Part shown: positions 55,309 through 63,209 of the stretch, piece by piece
Position numbering within the stretch: the stretch's first letter is position 1
Layout: the number at the start of each line of letters is the position of its first letter
Assembly: GCA_039029315.1 (NCBI GenBank)
Contig: JBCCGK010000046.1
Location: forward strand, 1 to 64,000
Direction: 5' to 3'
Origin: JBCCCJ01 sp039029315
GTDB taxonomy: Bacteria > Bacteroidota > Bacteroidia > J057
DNA length: 64,000 nt
The notes under the pieces: model-generated
Told to the model about the DNA's origin: nothing
Seen by the model: the letters and a program-made list of their open reading frames with translations, nothing else
Database searches by the model: none
Position numbers and translations under genes: made by a program

Positions 55309-55842
55309 TCAAGATTTTGTTGTTTGCCCATAGCCTGCTGCCACAGCTTTGGTGAGGACTTCTAGGATAAAATCTGTTTTTCCCTCCAAATATTCAGCAA
55401 TGCCATCTCGATTGTGTGCTTCCAGTTTCAATTTCAATTCGCCATACGCCTGAGAAACTGCCGGATGATCTCGAAGATAATCCCGGAAAATCAGCAAGCG
55501 TTGTCCATGAATATTGTTGCTTTCACAGACATGTGCCTTATGTGTCCGCTGACCATCCACATCCTTGCTGAAGTAGTGCCGACCTACCAAACCGCATTCC
55601 CCTCGAACCTGATAGCCTAGTTGATGCATCCCTTCATTGATGGCCTCAATATGTGCCAGAGAAGGAATGATGATCAGTAGATCGATTTCAGGCTTGGCAG
55701 TAAGGCCAGGAACAGCCGTACTGCCGACATGGTAGATTTCCCGAAAATAAGGACGAATAAACTGAGATAATTGAGCCTTTTCTTCTCGAAATCGCTTTGG
55801 CCAGTCATCAGAGTAAGGAACAATAGGAGAGGTGAGAGGCAT
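55309..55842 (-). CDS. GrpB/UPF0157-family nucleotidyltransferase-like protein
   Basis: The 177-residue protein shows the GrpB pattern: IVPYSDDWPKRFREEKAQL, a VGSTAVPGLTAKPEIDLLI motif (GS...D-x-D-like nucleotidyltransferase core) and RDYLRDHPAVSQAYGELKL. The family has a minimal nucleotidyltransferase fold; function is unproven, with roles in coenzyme or tRNA-related chemistry suggested. It is followed on the minus strand by the gap above the PhoD gene. Confidence 0.87.
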   Translation of the reverse strand: MPLTSPIVPYSDDWPKRFREEKAQLSQFIRPYFREIYHVGSTAVPGLTAKPEIDLLIIIPSLAHIEAINEGMHQLGYQVRGECGLVGRHYFSKDVDGQRTHKAHVCESNNIHGQRLLIFRDYLRDHPAVSQAYGELKLKLEAHNRDGIAEYLEGKTDFILEVLTKAVAAGYGQTTKS

Positions 55843-55898
55843 GGGATGTTGTGTTTAATACATGCTAAAGACGATCGTCAAGCCTCACCTGTTGGAAC

Positions 55899-55972
55899 GA
55901 ACACAGAGACACGGAGACACAGAGCGATTGCTAATCAGCTGATTATCTCTGTAACTCATTACCTCTGTGTTC
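55899..55972. repeat. GAACAC-bounded double hairpin element, copy 2
   Basis: The outer arms GAACACAGAG at 55899 and CTCTGTGTTC at 55963-55972 are complementary. The inner TAATCAGCTGATTA at 55932-55945 is a perfect 14-base palindrome. The layout matches the element at 2796-2861. It lies upstream of the GrpB-like gene and after the unknown leftward gene, so it could also shape transcript ends there. Confidence 0.6.
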
Positions 55973-56004
55973 TATTGCCTCCTATCTCTGTTTCTCAAAT
56001 GGCC

Positions 56005-57198
56005 TCAGCTGATCCTCTCATCTTCCTTCCGAATTCCAAGAAATCGCAGAATTTTCTGGATCAATCGCTTGAACCAGGAAGATGTTTGAGGCTCATCAAA
56101 AACTGATCGAGATTCTGCACTCTTGGGGGGCTTCTCATTGATATGACTTACTGCCTCAGAAAGGTCAGCCGCAGCCCCGGATTCTTCCTTTTCCTGAATG
56201 GGAGCTCCAGGAGCCTTATCATGCCCCATGATCACAAATGGATGATCATAGGTGTCAAAGCCTTGCGGTGGGTGAAATTCAAAATTTTTGCCTTGATATT
56301 GAACTCGGATATAACAGTTCTTGATGGGTTGAGTGCCATTCTTGATCCTGGGATAGGGAAGAAAACAGGATTCAAAAGGATCAACCCGATCGCCAGTCGA
56401 GTTCGTAGGCATGGGCGCAAAGTTGGTAGAAGATCCGCCTTCTCCCATCAAATAGGTAGCCGTAGACCTGGCATCGAGATAATGAATTCTGAACCAAACC
56501 CCTTCTTTGGTATAAATGATGTCCTTAATCATGAGCCCATCTTCCTCAAAGTGCCAGGGTTTCCCTTTTGGCAAGTGTTCTTGAAAATAGCCGATAATAA
56601 ATGGACCCTGTGCTGTCGATTCTTTCTCCAAATCTCCCTCCAATACATGATCGACGGTTTCCAGTGGATTTTCTTTGGTTTCAATATTATATCTGATTTC
56701 TACCCGATATTTCAGATCCCAATCATAATGTTCTCCTTTTGCCCAATGGATATCAATAAAGGGAATTAAGACGCGCATGGGTTTGGACAGATCCAACTCC
56801 AGTGTTCCTCCTCCATACATGGTATAGGTTACATGATGTTGGTTTTCCTCTCTATGTTCGGACCCCTCTCCATGATGGGGCATCCCAATAAAGATTTGTG
56901 CATCTACACTCGTGACCTTCTCGGGCGGATTGCACTTGGCGAAATTGAAAATAAAGTAGAAGCCTGGATCGGCAATATTTGCTTTGTTACAGGAGACTAT
57001 GGTACCTTTGGTCTTTTTTTTCACCGCTCCCTTATTGTCCCCTGTCTCCTTCCACGAAGGATCTTCACAATTAACCTCATCTTCAAATTCATATGTATGA
57101 CCATCATAGTCGAATTTTTGTTTGCCATCTTCTACGTAAATATTACACTTTAACCCACCTTCGTGGAATTGAAAATAAAGGCCTGTTGATTCTGCCAT
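56005..57198 (-). CDS. Protein of unknown function with C-terminal amphipathic helix
   Basis: I do not recognise this 397-residue protein. There is no signal peptide. The N-terminal 330 residues look beta-rich and acidic (YVEDGKQKFDYDGHTYEFED; SVDAQIFIGMPHHGEGSEHR; YQGKNFEFHPPQGFDTYDH), perhaps two related beta-sandwich units. After a Pro/Ser/Glu-rich linker (about 335-372) comes a cationic amphipathic helix (WFKRLIQKILRFLGIRK, about 375-391), like membrane-binding or lytic helices. It stands alone; the hybrid kinase gene diverges from it. Membrane association through the tail is inference. Confidence 0.72.
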   Translation of the reverse strand: MAESTGLYFQFHEGGLKCNIYVEDGKQKFDYDGHTYEFEDEVNCEDPSWKETGDNKGAVKKKTKGTIVSCNKANIADPGFYFIFNFAKCNPPEKVTSVDAQIFIGMPHHGEGSEHREENQHHVTYTMYGGGTLELDLSKPMRVLIPFIDIHWAKGEHYDWDLKYRVEIRYNIETKENPLETVDHVLEGDLEKESTAQGPFIIGYFQEHLPKGKPWHFEEDGLMIKDIIYTKEGVWFRIHYLDARSTATYLMGEGGSSTNFAPMPTNSTGDRVDPFESCFLPYPRIKNGTQPIKNCYIRVQYQGKNFEFHPPQGFDTYDHPFVIMGHDKAPGAPIQEKEESGAAADLSEAVSHINEKPPKSAESRSVFDEPQTSSWFKRLIQKILRFLGIRKEDERIS

Positions 57199-57363
57199 AA
57201 TGTGTTGTTTTAGGGCTTGAAACGAAATATTCAGATTGTTAATCGGACAATTTTTTACGAAATTTGGGGGTTGCAGAAAGAACTTTCATTCAAACGTGTA
57301 GCTTACATTATCTGTATGCTAACCTAATGAAAAAATTAACACTTGAACAAAATAATTTAAAAA

Positions 57364-60300
57364 TTGAGAATATTCCGAAGCTACATTATTGGAATTAGCC
57401 TATTATCTTTGGGTTTTGATCTTTTTGCTCAGTCTTTTCTTATTGATAGCTTGAATCAACAAGCCTATCTGTCCTACCGAGAGGATGTTGAAGAAGCCAA
57501 AACCCTGGCTTATCAGGCTTTGACCCTGGCAGAAAGAGCACAGTTGACACCTCAAATCGTAGACAGTTATATCAATCTAGGTCGTTGTTTTCGCCTTAGT
57601 AATCAATGGGATTCAGCTTATCAGGCTTTGGAATTGGCAATAAAGCTGGGTAAGGAGGTGGGGTATAATAAGGGCTTGATACAAGCAACCAATAACCTTG
57701 GCATTTGCTATCGTGTACAGGGCAAAACGGAAGAAGCTCATCCCTGGTTCGAACAAAGCCTGGCAATTGCCCAACAGATTGGAGATCAAAAAGGAGAGGC
57801 AAACGCCCTGAACAATTTATTTGTGGTTGCTCAGGAACAGGAAAAATATGATTCTGCCTTTGTGTATTTAAGTGGCGCGATGCATGTTTATCAGCAAATT
57901 GGAGATAGTAGTGGAATTGCCCGAATATATGCGAATCAAGCATTTATGTTTAACCTGTTAGAACAAAATGATTCGGCGATATTCTATACCTTCAAGGCTT
58001 TGCGAATTCAAGACGCCTTGGGCCTGACTTATCAACAAGCAGATAGCTACAATCTCATAGGAGATTTGTATGCTGAAAAAGGGCAGCACAATGAGGCACT
58101 TGAATACTGGGAACAAGCCCTGGAATTGTTTCATGAAATAGGAGATCTCACGGAGTTAGCCATTACATACAACAATATTGGCTCTGCGCTTGTTCTGCTG
58201 AAGAAATATCCTGAAGCAAAACCCTATTTAGAAAAAGGGATTGAGCTTGCTCAGCAAACAGAAGACCCCTTTATGATTGGCAGTACCCTGGTAAGCCTGT
58301 CAGGATGGTTTATAGATCAGGATCGAGAGGTTCACCTTGCAAGAGGAATGCTGGAGGAAGCAGTAATTTATTTGCAAGAAGCGAATTCAAATAATCTGGC
58401 AGATGCCTACAATAGTCTGGGGCGATTGGAAATGCAACAGGGCAAAGCAAATGAAGCAAAAAAATGGTTTGAGAAAGAATTGGATCTGGCAAGGGAGTCA
58501 GAAGACCTCCAGAACCAATCCATCGCGTTGTACAATTTGGTAACAGTATATGAATCGCAGGGAAAATCCCAAGAAGCACTTGGCACCCTCTGGCAATATC
58601 AGGATGTAAAGGATAGCTTGTTACGAATCGAGACGGAGGAGAGTTTTAATCAGGAACGTGTAAAATATGAAACGGAGAAAAAGGAAAAAGAGAATCTCCA
58701 ACTCCAATACGATCTCAGCCAGTCTGAATTAGCTACTGCTGAGCAAAAAGCGCTGCGCAACCAAATCATGGGCATTGCAGCCATTGTATTGCTTCTCAGC
58801 CTGGGCGGCTTCATTTGGTATCGCTATCGCCAGCGCATCCGCATCAAAGAGCAGAAGATGGCTTTGGAACAGGAGCGTGCCCGCAAGGAACAAGAACGCA
58901 AAGAAGCCGAAAAACTACGGGAACTGGATGCCATGAAAACCCGTTTTTTTACCAATATCTCTCATGAATTCCGTACACCGCTGACCTTGATTCTGGGACA
59001 AAATGAGCAACTTCAGTCAGCCATCGATGATCAGAGGCTTCAGAATCGTCTGGATATGGTTGGGCGAAATGGGCACCGCTTGCTGGATCTGGTCAATCAG
59101 GTGTTGGATGTCGCCAAGATCGAAGCAGGAGGCATGGAACTGGAAAGAAGTCGACTGGATGCCATTCCTTTCCTGAAACACATGCTCTATTCTTTTGAGT
59201 CAATGGCAGAGGAAAAAGAGATCGATCTGATCTTTGAAAGCAACTTGCAGGATCTAGACACTGCCTTTGATCATAAAAAGATCGAACGGGTGATCTTCAA
59301 TCTGCTCTCCAATGCGATGAAATTCACCCCTGCTGGCGGAAGCGTCCGCATGCAAGTGCAAGAAAAGGCTAAGCAATTACACATCGCCATCACAGACTCA
59401 GGCGTCGGCATCAAAGCCAACCAGCTTCCCTATATTTTTGATCGTTTTTATCAGGCAGACAGCAGTGACAATCAGCCCCAGCCCGGAACAGGAATTGGTC
59501 TGTCTCTGGTGAAAGAGCTGGTAGAGCTGCACGGAGGAAATATCTCCGTGGACAGCGAATTGAATCAGGGAACGACCTTCCGGATTGCTTTGCCGATTCC
59601 AGAGAACCTATCGGATTATGAGGCAGCTGTTCCAGAGAATCACTTGAATCCAGAAGCCTTGCCTAACAAAACGATTGCGAATACAGAGAATACACCCTAC
59701 CAGGATAAGAAAACAGAGCACATTCTCCTGATCGAGGACAATCCAGATGTGCGCGCCTTTGTGAAGGAACAGATCCGCAGCTTTGGCTATCAGGTGTCAG
59801 AAGCCAGCGATGGGCAGGAAGGACTGGAAAAAGCCCAGGAAATTATCCCCGATCTGATCATCTCGGATATCATGATGCCCCGTCTGGATGGCTATGGCGT
59901 CGCCAAAGGCCTGAAAGAAGACCAGCGGACCAGCCACATTCCTGTTGTCCTGCTGACCTCTAAGGCTTCCGATGAAAGCAAAATCGCCGGCCTGGAACTT
60001 GGTATAGACGACTATTTGCTCAAGCCCTTCAATGCCAGAGAACTGGAGATTCGCATCAGGAATCTGATTGAGCAGCGCAAGCGATTGCGGGAACGCTTCA
60101 GTTCCGCCACCATCATTCGACCCAATGAGGTCAGTGCTGTCTCCATGGACCAGAGCTTCCTCAAGAAGGTATTGGAAAGCATCGAGAGCAACCTGAGCGA
60201 TGAGCAATTCAGCGTGGAAGTGTTGGGCAAGCAAGTAGGCTTGAGCGTCAATCATCTCAACCGCAAATTGAGTGCTCTGATTGATCAAACCGCAGGGAAG

Positions 60301-60471
60301 CTGATTCGCTCGATGCGCCTGCAGCGAGCCGCTGATCTGATCAAACAAGAAGCGGCCAGCATCTCCGAGATTGCTTATGATACCGGCTTCAGCAGTCCTG
60401 CTCACTTCACCCGAAGCTTCAAGCAGCAATTTGGTATGTCCCCGACGGCTTATCAGAAGTCGGGTGGGTGA
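57364..60471 (+). CDS. TPR hybrid histidine kinase / response regulator / AraC protein
   Basis: A 1035-residue one-piece two-component system. The in-frame TAA at 57358-57360 forces a TTG start at 57364, and a signal peptide (ending DLFAQ) follows. The extracytoplasmic part has TPR repeats (about 30-430) and a membrane helix at about 473-490. The kinase has FFTNISHEFRTPLTL (H box), IFNLLSNAMKFTPAGG (N box), DSGVGI and GTGIGLSLVKELVELHGG. The receiver follows (LLIEDNPD, LIISDIMMPRLDGYG, then DDYLLKPF). The C-terminal AraC domain shows SVNHLNRKLSALI and SEIAYDTGFSSPAHFTRSF. It senses a ligand through TPRs and directly controls genes. A MITE copy lies in the downstream gap. Confidence 0.92.
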   Translation: MRIFRSYIIGISLLSLGFDLFAQSFLIDSLNQQAYLSYREDVEEAKTLAYQALTLAERAQLTPQIVDSYINLGRCFRLSNQWDSAYQALELAIKLGKEVGYNKGLIQATNNLGICYRVQGKTEEAHPWFEQSLAIAQQIGDQKGEANALNNLFVVAQEQEKYDSAFVYLSGAMHVYQQIGDSSGIARIYANQAFMFNLLEQNDSAIFYTFKALRIQDALGLTYQQADSYNLIGDLYAEKGQHNEALEYWEQALELFHEIGDLTELAITYNNIGSALVLLKKYPEAKPYLEKGIELAQQTEDPFMIGSTLVSLSGWFIDQDREVHLARGMLEEAVIYLQEANSNNLADAYNSLGRLEMQQGKANEAKKWFEKELDLARESEDLQNQSIALYNLVTVYESQGKSQEALGTLWQYQDVKDSLLRIETEESFNQERVKYETEKKEKENLQLQYDLSQSELATAEQKALRNQIMGIAAIVLLLSLGGFIWYRYRQRIRIKEQKMALEQERARKEQERKEAEKLRELDAMKTRFFTNISHEFRTPLTLILGQNEQLQSAIDDQRLQNRLDMVGRNGHRLLDLVNQVLDVAKIEAGGMELERSRLDAIPFLKHMLYSFESMAEEKEIDLIFESNLQDLDTAFDHKKIERVIFNLLSNAMKFTPAGGSVRMQVQEKAKQLHIAITDSGVGIKANQLPYIFDRFYQADSSDNQPQPGTGIGLSLVKELVELHGGNISVDSELNQGTTFRIALPIPENLSDYEAAVPENHLNPEALPNKTIANTENTPYQDKKTEHILLIEDNPDVRAFVKEQIRSFGYQVSEASDGQEGLEKAQEIIPDLIISDIMMPRLDGYGVAKGLKEDQRTSHIPVVLLTSKASDESKIAGLELGIDDYLLKPFNARELEIRIRNLIEQRKRLRERFSSATIIRPNEVSAVSMDQSFLKKVLESIESNLSDEQFSVEVLGKQVGLSVNHLNRKLSALIDQTAGKLIRSMRLQRAADLIKQEAASISEIAYDTGFSSPAHFTRSFKQQFGMSPTAYQKSGG

Positions 60472-60594
60472 TTGGAGATTGATCTTGCTTTTTCATTGCC
60501 CCCCCTTTTCGGTCTCGATATATCGGGATCCCCCCTCACGAAGTTGTACTAGCGAGCGTGTAGCTGCTTTTCACTAGAAAATGGCCTTGCGGGT

Positions 60595-60614
60595 ATCTCC
60601 CTCAGGAGGGAGAT
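60595..60614. repeat. Perfect hairpin downstream of the hybrid kinase
   Basis: ATCTCCCT and AGGGAGAT with loop CAGG form a perfect eight-base stem, 124 bases after the kinase stop. It may be a REP-type hairpin or late terminator. Confidence 0.4.
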
Positions 60615-60746
60615 GGTCCGTGTGACAGAGGAAGGAATATAGAAAGCCTTTCAAAGGGCGCGGCTTGCCTGAGAGAGGTCCCAGCATTATAGCCCGCTCC
60701 CCTGGCACGGTGGAAACAGAGGGAAGTATCTAGCAAGAAAAATGAG

Positions 60747-60924
60747 TAGTGGTTCAACTGTAATGCTAATCTTCCGATAGAATATTTGTAGAGATGATCG
60801 GCAGACCATCTCTCGCTTTGCCTATCGTAGCTAGGAAGGCATTCTCTTCGATAACGTCCCACCTAGCAATGGTCTGCCGATCATTGCTACGTACCATGAC
60901 AGCCTTACATGTGTTGCACTACCG
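60747..60924. mobile_element. MITE-like element, family A copy 2
   Basis: This is the inverted copy of the element at 1527-1705. It begins TAGTGGTTCAACTG and ends with GTTGCACTACCG. The paired 14-base arms are at 60796-60809 and 60869-60882, and the same inner hairpins are kept. Copies differ at several places, including a small indel near TCAT-GGTAC, so they are not recent duplicates. Confidence 0.8.
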
Positions 60925-61133
60925 AAAAATGAAATAATCCCGACTGATCAGAAAATCCTTTAATCAGGCACTTCCCGCATTAGTTTTTCCCCAAAAACCC
61001 CCTCATACACCCAAAAAGTGAAAATTAACAAGCATAGGGTGAAAAATGTAAAGCCTTTCCTGCCCCTGAAAGAGAGCTTTGTAATCGTTGGAAGGAACCA
61101 ACAAACTGTTTCACAACAAAACCCTTATCACAG

Positions 61134-61847
61134 ATGCAAAGCTATAACATTCTCATTGTCGAAGACGAGATTCTGGTCGCTGAATTGATCCAAAGATATC
61201 TGCTAAAAAAAGGATATAAAGTAGCAGGTGTGGCCACTACTTATGAGGAAGCGGAACATCTGTATGCGCAGACAAATCCAGATTTGGTCTTGATCAATAT
61301 GCACTTGTCAGGTTCATGGAATGGAATCGAGTTTGCTTCTTTCCTGAAAGAACAGCAACATCCTGTACCTTTCATTTTCATGGCCTCCCAACTCGATTCG
61401 GACAGCCTAAATCTTGCCAAAAAGACCTTCCCGGCTGCTTATTTGGCCAAGCCTATCAACAAGGAGAATTTATATGCCAATATCGAAATCGCCATGTACA
61501 AACATGTCTCCTCCGCCAAAGAGGAAAAAGGCAGCAGCATAAGCGTCAGTGATGGCAAACATCATATGGAGATCTCCTGCAAGGACATCCTTTTTCTGAA
61601 AGCAGATCATATCTATGTGGAGATCCAATTGAAGAGTGGCAGATCCATCTACACCAGAACCCCACTGTCCAAACTCATCGAGCAACTGCCCACACGCTGT
61701 TTTGCCCAAACCCACCGAAGTTATGTGATCAACCTCTGCCAGGTAACAGAATGGAATCCCATGAATTTGCACATCCAGGACCAAATCATTCCCATCAGTC
61801 GATCTCGGAAAAGGCAGATCCAGGCACGATTGAAGGCGATGGGGTGA
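61134..61847 (+). CDS. LytTR response-regulator-like protein with Asn at the phospho-acceptor site
   Basis: A 237-residue protein with a receiver fold (1-125) and a LytTR DNA-binding domain (about 145-237; KDILFLKADHIYVEIQL, FAQTHRSYVINL, IPISRSRKRQIQ). The acidic pocket (E10-D11-E12) and Lys106 of AKPI are kept, but the usual phospho-acceptor Asp is Asn55 (LVLINMHLSG), so normal phosphorylation is unlikely. It could be constitutively active or controlled otherwise. No LytS-type kinase is adjacent; the hybrid kinase upstream carries its own receiver. LytTR regulators bind direct repeats upstream of target genes. Confidence 0.87.
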   Translation: MQSYNILIVEDEILVAELIQRYLLKKGYKVAGVATTYEEAEHLYAQTNPDLVLINMHLSGSWNGIEFASFLKEQQHPVPFIFMASQLDSDSLNLAKKTFPAAYLAKPINKENLYANIEIAMYKHVSSAKEEKGSSISVSDGKHHMEISCKDILFLKADHIYVEIQLKSGRSIYTRTPLSKLIEQLPTRCFAQTHRSYVINLCQVTEWNPMNLHIQDQIIPISRSRKRQIQARLKAMG

Positions 61848-61947
61848 GAAATGTGCTTTTGTTATGAAGGATTGAACTTCAGAATAGCTTTTACTTTGAA
61901 GAATTATCCATGAAAAGGCTAACTTATTCATCTGAATATGAATCATT

Positions 61948-62901
61948 ATGGCCACATCCCTTGATCAAATCAATCCTAAGTCTAAATCTGCTTATATCTA
62001 TCAATGGCAGATTTTTCTTTACAATCAAGGCTTTACCATTGTAGGGACAGCCGATAGTTTGTGGGGGCAGCACACCTCTACTGCAACCGAGGAATTTCAA
62101 AGCAAATATGGACTTGGACATCCCACATATAAGGGAACAGGGGATGTGTATGCTGATGCTGCAACGATTCAGCAAGCTCAGAAGCTTGGTTTCGATTTTC
62201 CTGTCATTCCCAACCTGGAGATTCCTGCTCAATCTAATTCTGTCCTTGATATATCGCATTACCAGGGGACAGTTGACTTCCAAAAAGTCTATGAGGCAGG
62301 CATTCGTGCAGTTGTCAATAAATGCACGCAGGGAACAGACCCCTATCTCAACGATTCTAGCTATAGCACGAACAAAACGCAAGCCCTGAAAGCAGGATTG
62401 TTGTGGGGGGCTTACCATTTTGGTGTTAAGTCTACTGATAGTAGCAATGGTGGTACAGCGCAAGCCAATTATTTCCTTGACCATGTAGGGAAAGATGGAG
62501 ACACTGTGTTGGCGCTTGATTGGGAAAATATAGGTAGCAGGATCATGTCAGTGAGTGAAGTTGTGGATGTTATCAATACCATTTACAACACCACAAATAT
62601 CTATCCCCTATTGTATACTCGTAAAGACATCATTGTTCGTAGTGGAGCGACTTCCAGCCAATTGGACATATTGAAACAATGTCCGCTGTGGTTATCTGCT
62701 TATCCCTGGTCTCCTCCCGGAACCCTCAAAATGCCTGTCCTACCAAGTGGATGGAACTCTTATACCATCTGGCAATTTTCGGATGGAACGCATGGACAAG
62801 GTGCAGTACCTGTAAATGGCATCCATGGCCCTTGCGACAGAGACATATTCAATGGGTCAGAAACTGACTTGACCTCGTTTTGGACTGCGAATCAATATTA
62901 A
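61948..62901 (+). CDS. GH25 lysozyme-like protein with peptidoglycan-binding domain
   Basis: The 317-residue protein has an N-terminal PG_binding_1 domain (about 10-80; YQWQIFLYNQGFTIVGTAD, TEEFQSKYGL) and a GH25 muramidase domain (about 100-315). GH25 motifs are VLDISHYQGTVDFQKV (catalytic Asp region), GAYHFG, LALDWEN and LYTRKD. No signal peptide is visible, so release may need lysis or another route; GH25 enzymes without signals occur in phages and contractile-injection or secretion loci. No phage genes lie near. It would cut the MurNAc-GlcNAc bond of peptidoglycan. Confidence 0.88.
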   Translation: MATSLDQINPKSKSAYIYQWQIFLYNQGFTIVGTADSLWGQHTSTATEEFQSKYGLGHPTYKGTGDVYADAATIQQAQKLGFDFPVIPNLEIPAQSNSVLDISHYQGTVDFQKVYEAGIRAVVNKCTQGTDPYLNDSSYSTNKTQALKAGLLWGAYHFGVKSTDSSNGGTAQANYFLDHVGKDGDTVLALDWENIGSRIMSVSEVVDVINTIYNTTNIYPLLYTRKDIIVRSGATSSQLDILKQCPLWLSAYPWSPPGTLKMPVLPSGWNSYTIWQFSDGTHGQGAVPVNGIHGPCDRDIFNGSETDLTSFWTANQY

Positions 62902-62916
62902 GTAGGTGTATTAGAA

Positions 62917-63123
62917 ATGAAATGCGGGGCAACAGGATTAGATAGGGCTTTCATTGCCTTGATCACCTCTTTTTTGCTAATCGTGATATCCATACTATTT
63001 CTTTCTCAGAAGGTAGAGAATTCTCCACATGTGATCCAGGAGAAAGATGTCTTTGTCCCAAAATCAGACTGTATACTTTCCTGGACAAAAAGACAAGGAG
63101 GGCAGTGTCAGAAGAAGCGTTGA
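62917..63123 (+). CDS. Small single-pass membrane protein, hypothetical
   Basis: A 68-residue frame starting at ATG 15 bases after the lysozyme stop. Residues about 10-31 (AFIALITSFLLIVISILFL) form one membrane helix, followed by a short polar tail with two Cys (KSDCILSW and GGQCQKK). Closeness to the GH25 gene suggests a holin- or accessory-like helper; this is inference only. It could also be a chance frame. Confidence 0.4.
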   Translation: MKCGATGLDRAFIALITSFLLIVISILFLSQKVENSPHVIQEKDVFVPKSDCILSWTKRQGGQCQKKR

Positions 63124-63209
63124 CCATTCATCCCCTCCAGCTACCACTCATCACTTTTTGAGAGCACGGTGCCCTCAGAATCGTATTCTTGCTTAAAATC
63201 AAATCCATT

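Larger units (their letters stand above)
60472..61133. other. Repeat-rich intergenic region
   Basis: These 662 bases hold the hairpin at 60595-60614 and the MITE-like copy at 60747-60924. There are also short GC-rich palindromic stretches such as CGATATATCG near 60517. No gene is convincing. The promoter of the LytTR regulator must lie between about 60925 and 61133. Confidence 0.45.

Noticed and set aside
55094..55333. Rightward 79-codon frame with hydrophobic segment and LLTC
   Set aside because: It overlaps the end of the GrpB-like gene, has a Cys-rich start and no family pattern; probably chance in a GC-richer region.
61948..62901. Prophage remnant
   Set aside because: GH25 lysozyme is the only phage-like gene; no integrase, portal, capsid or tail genes in the window.
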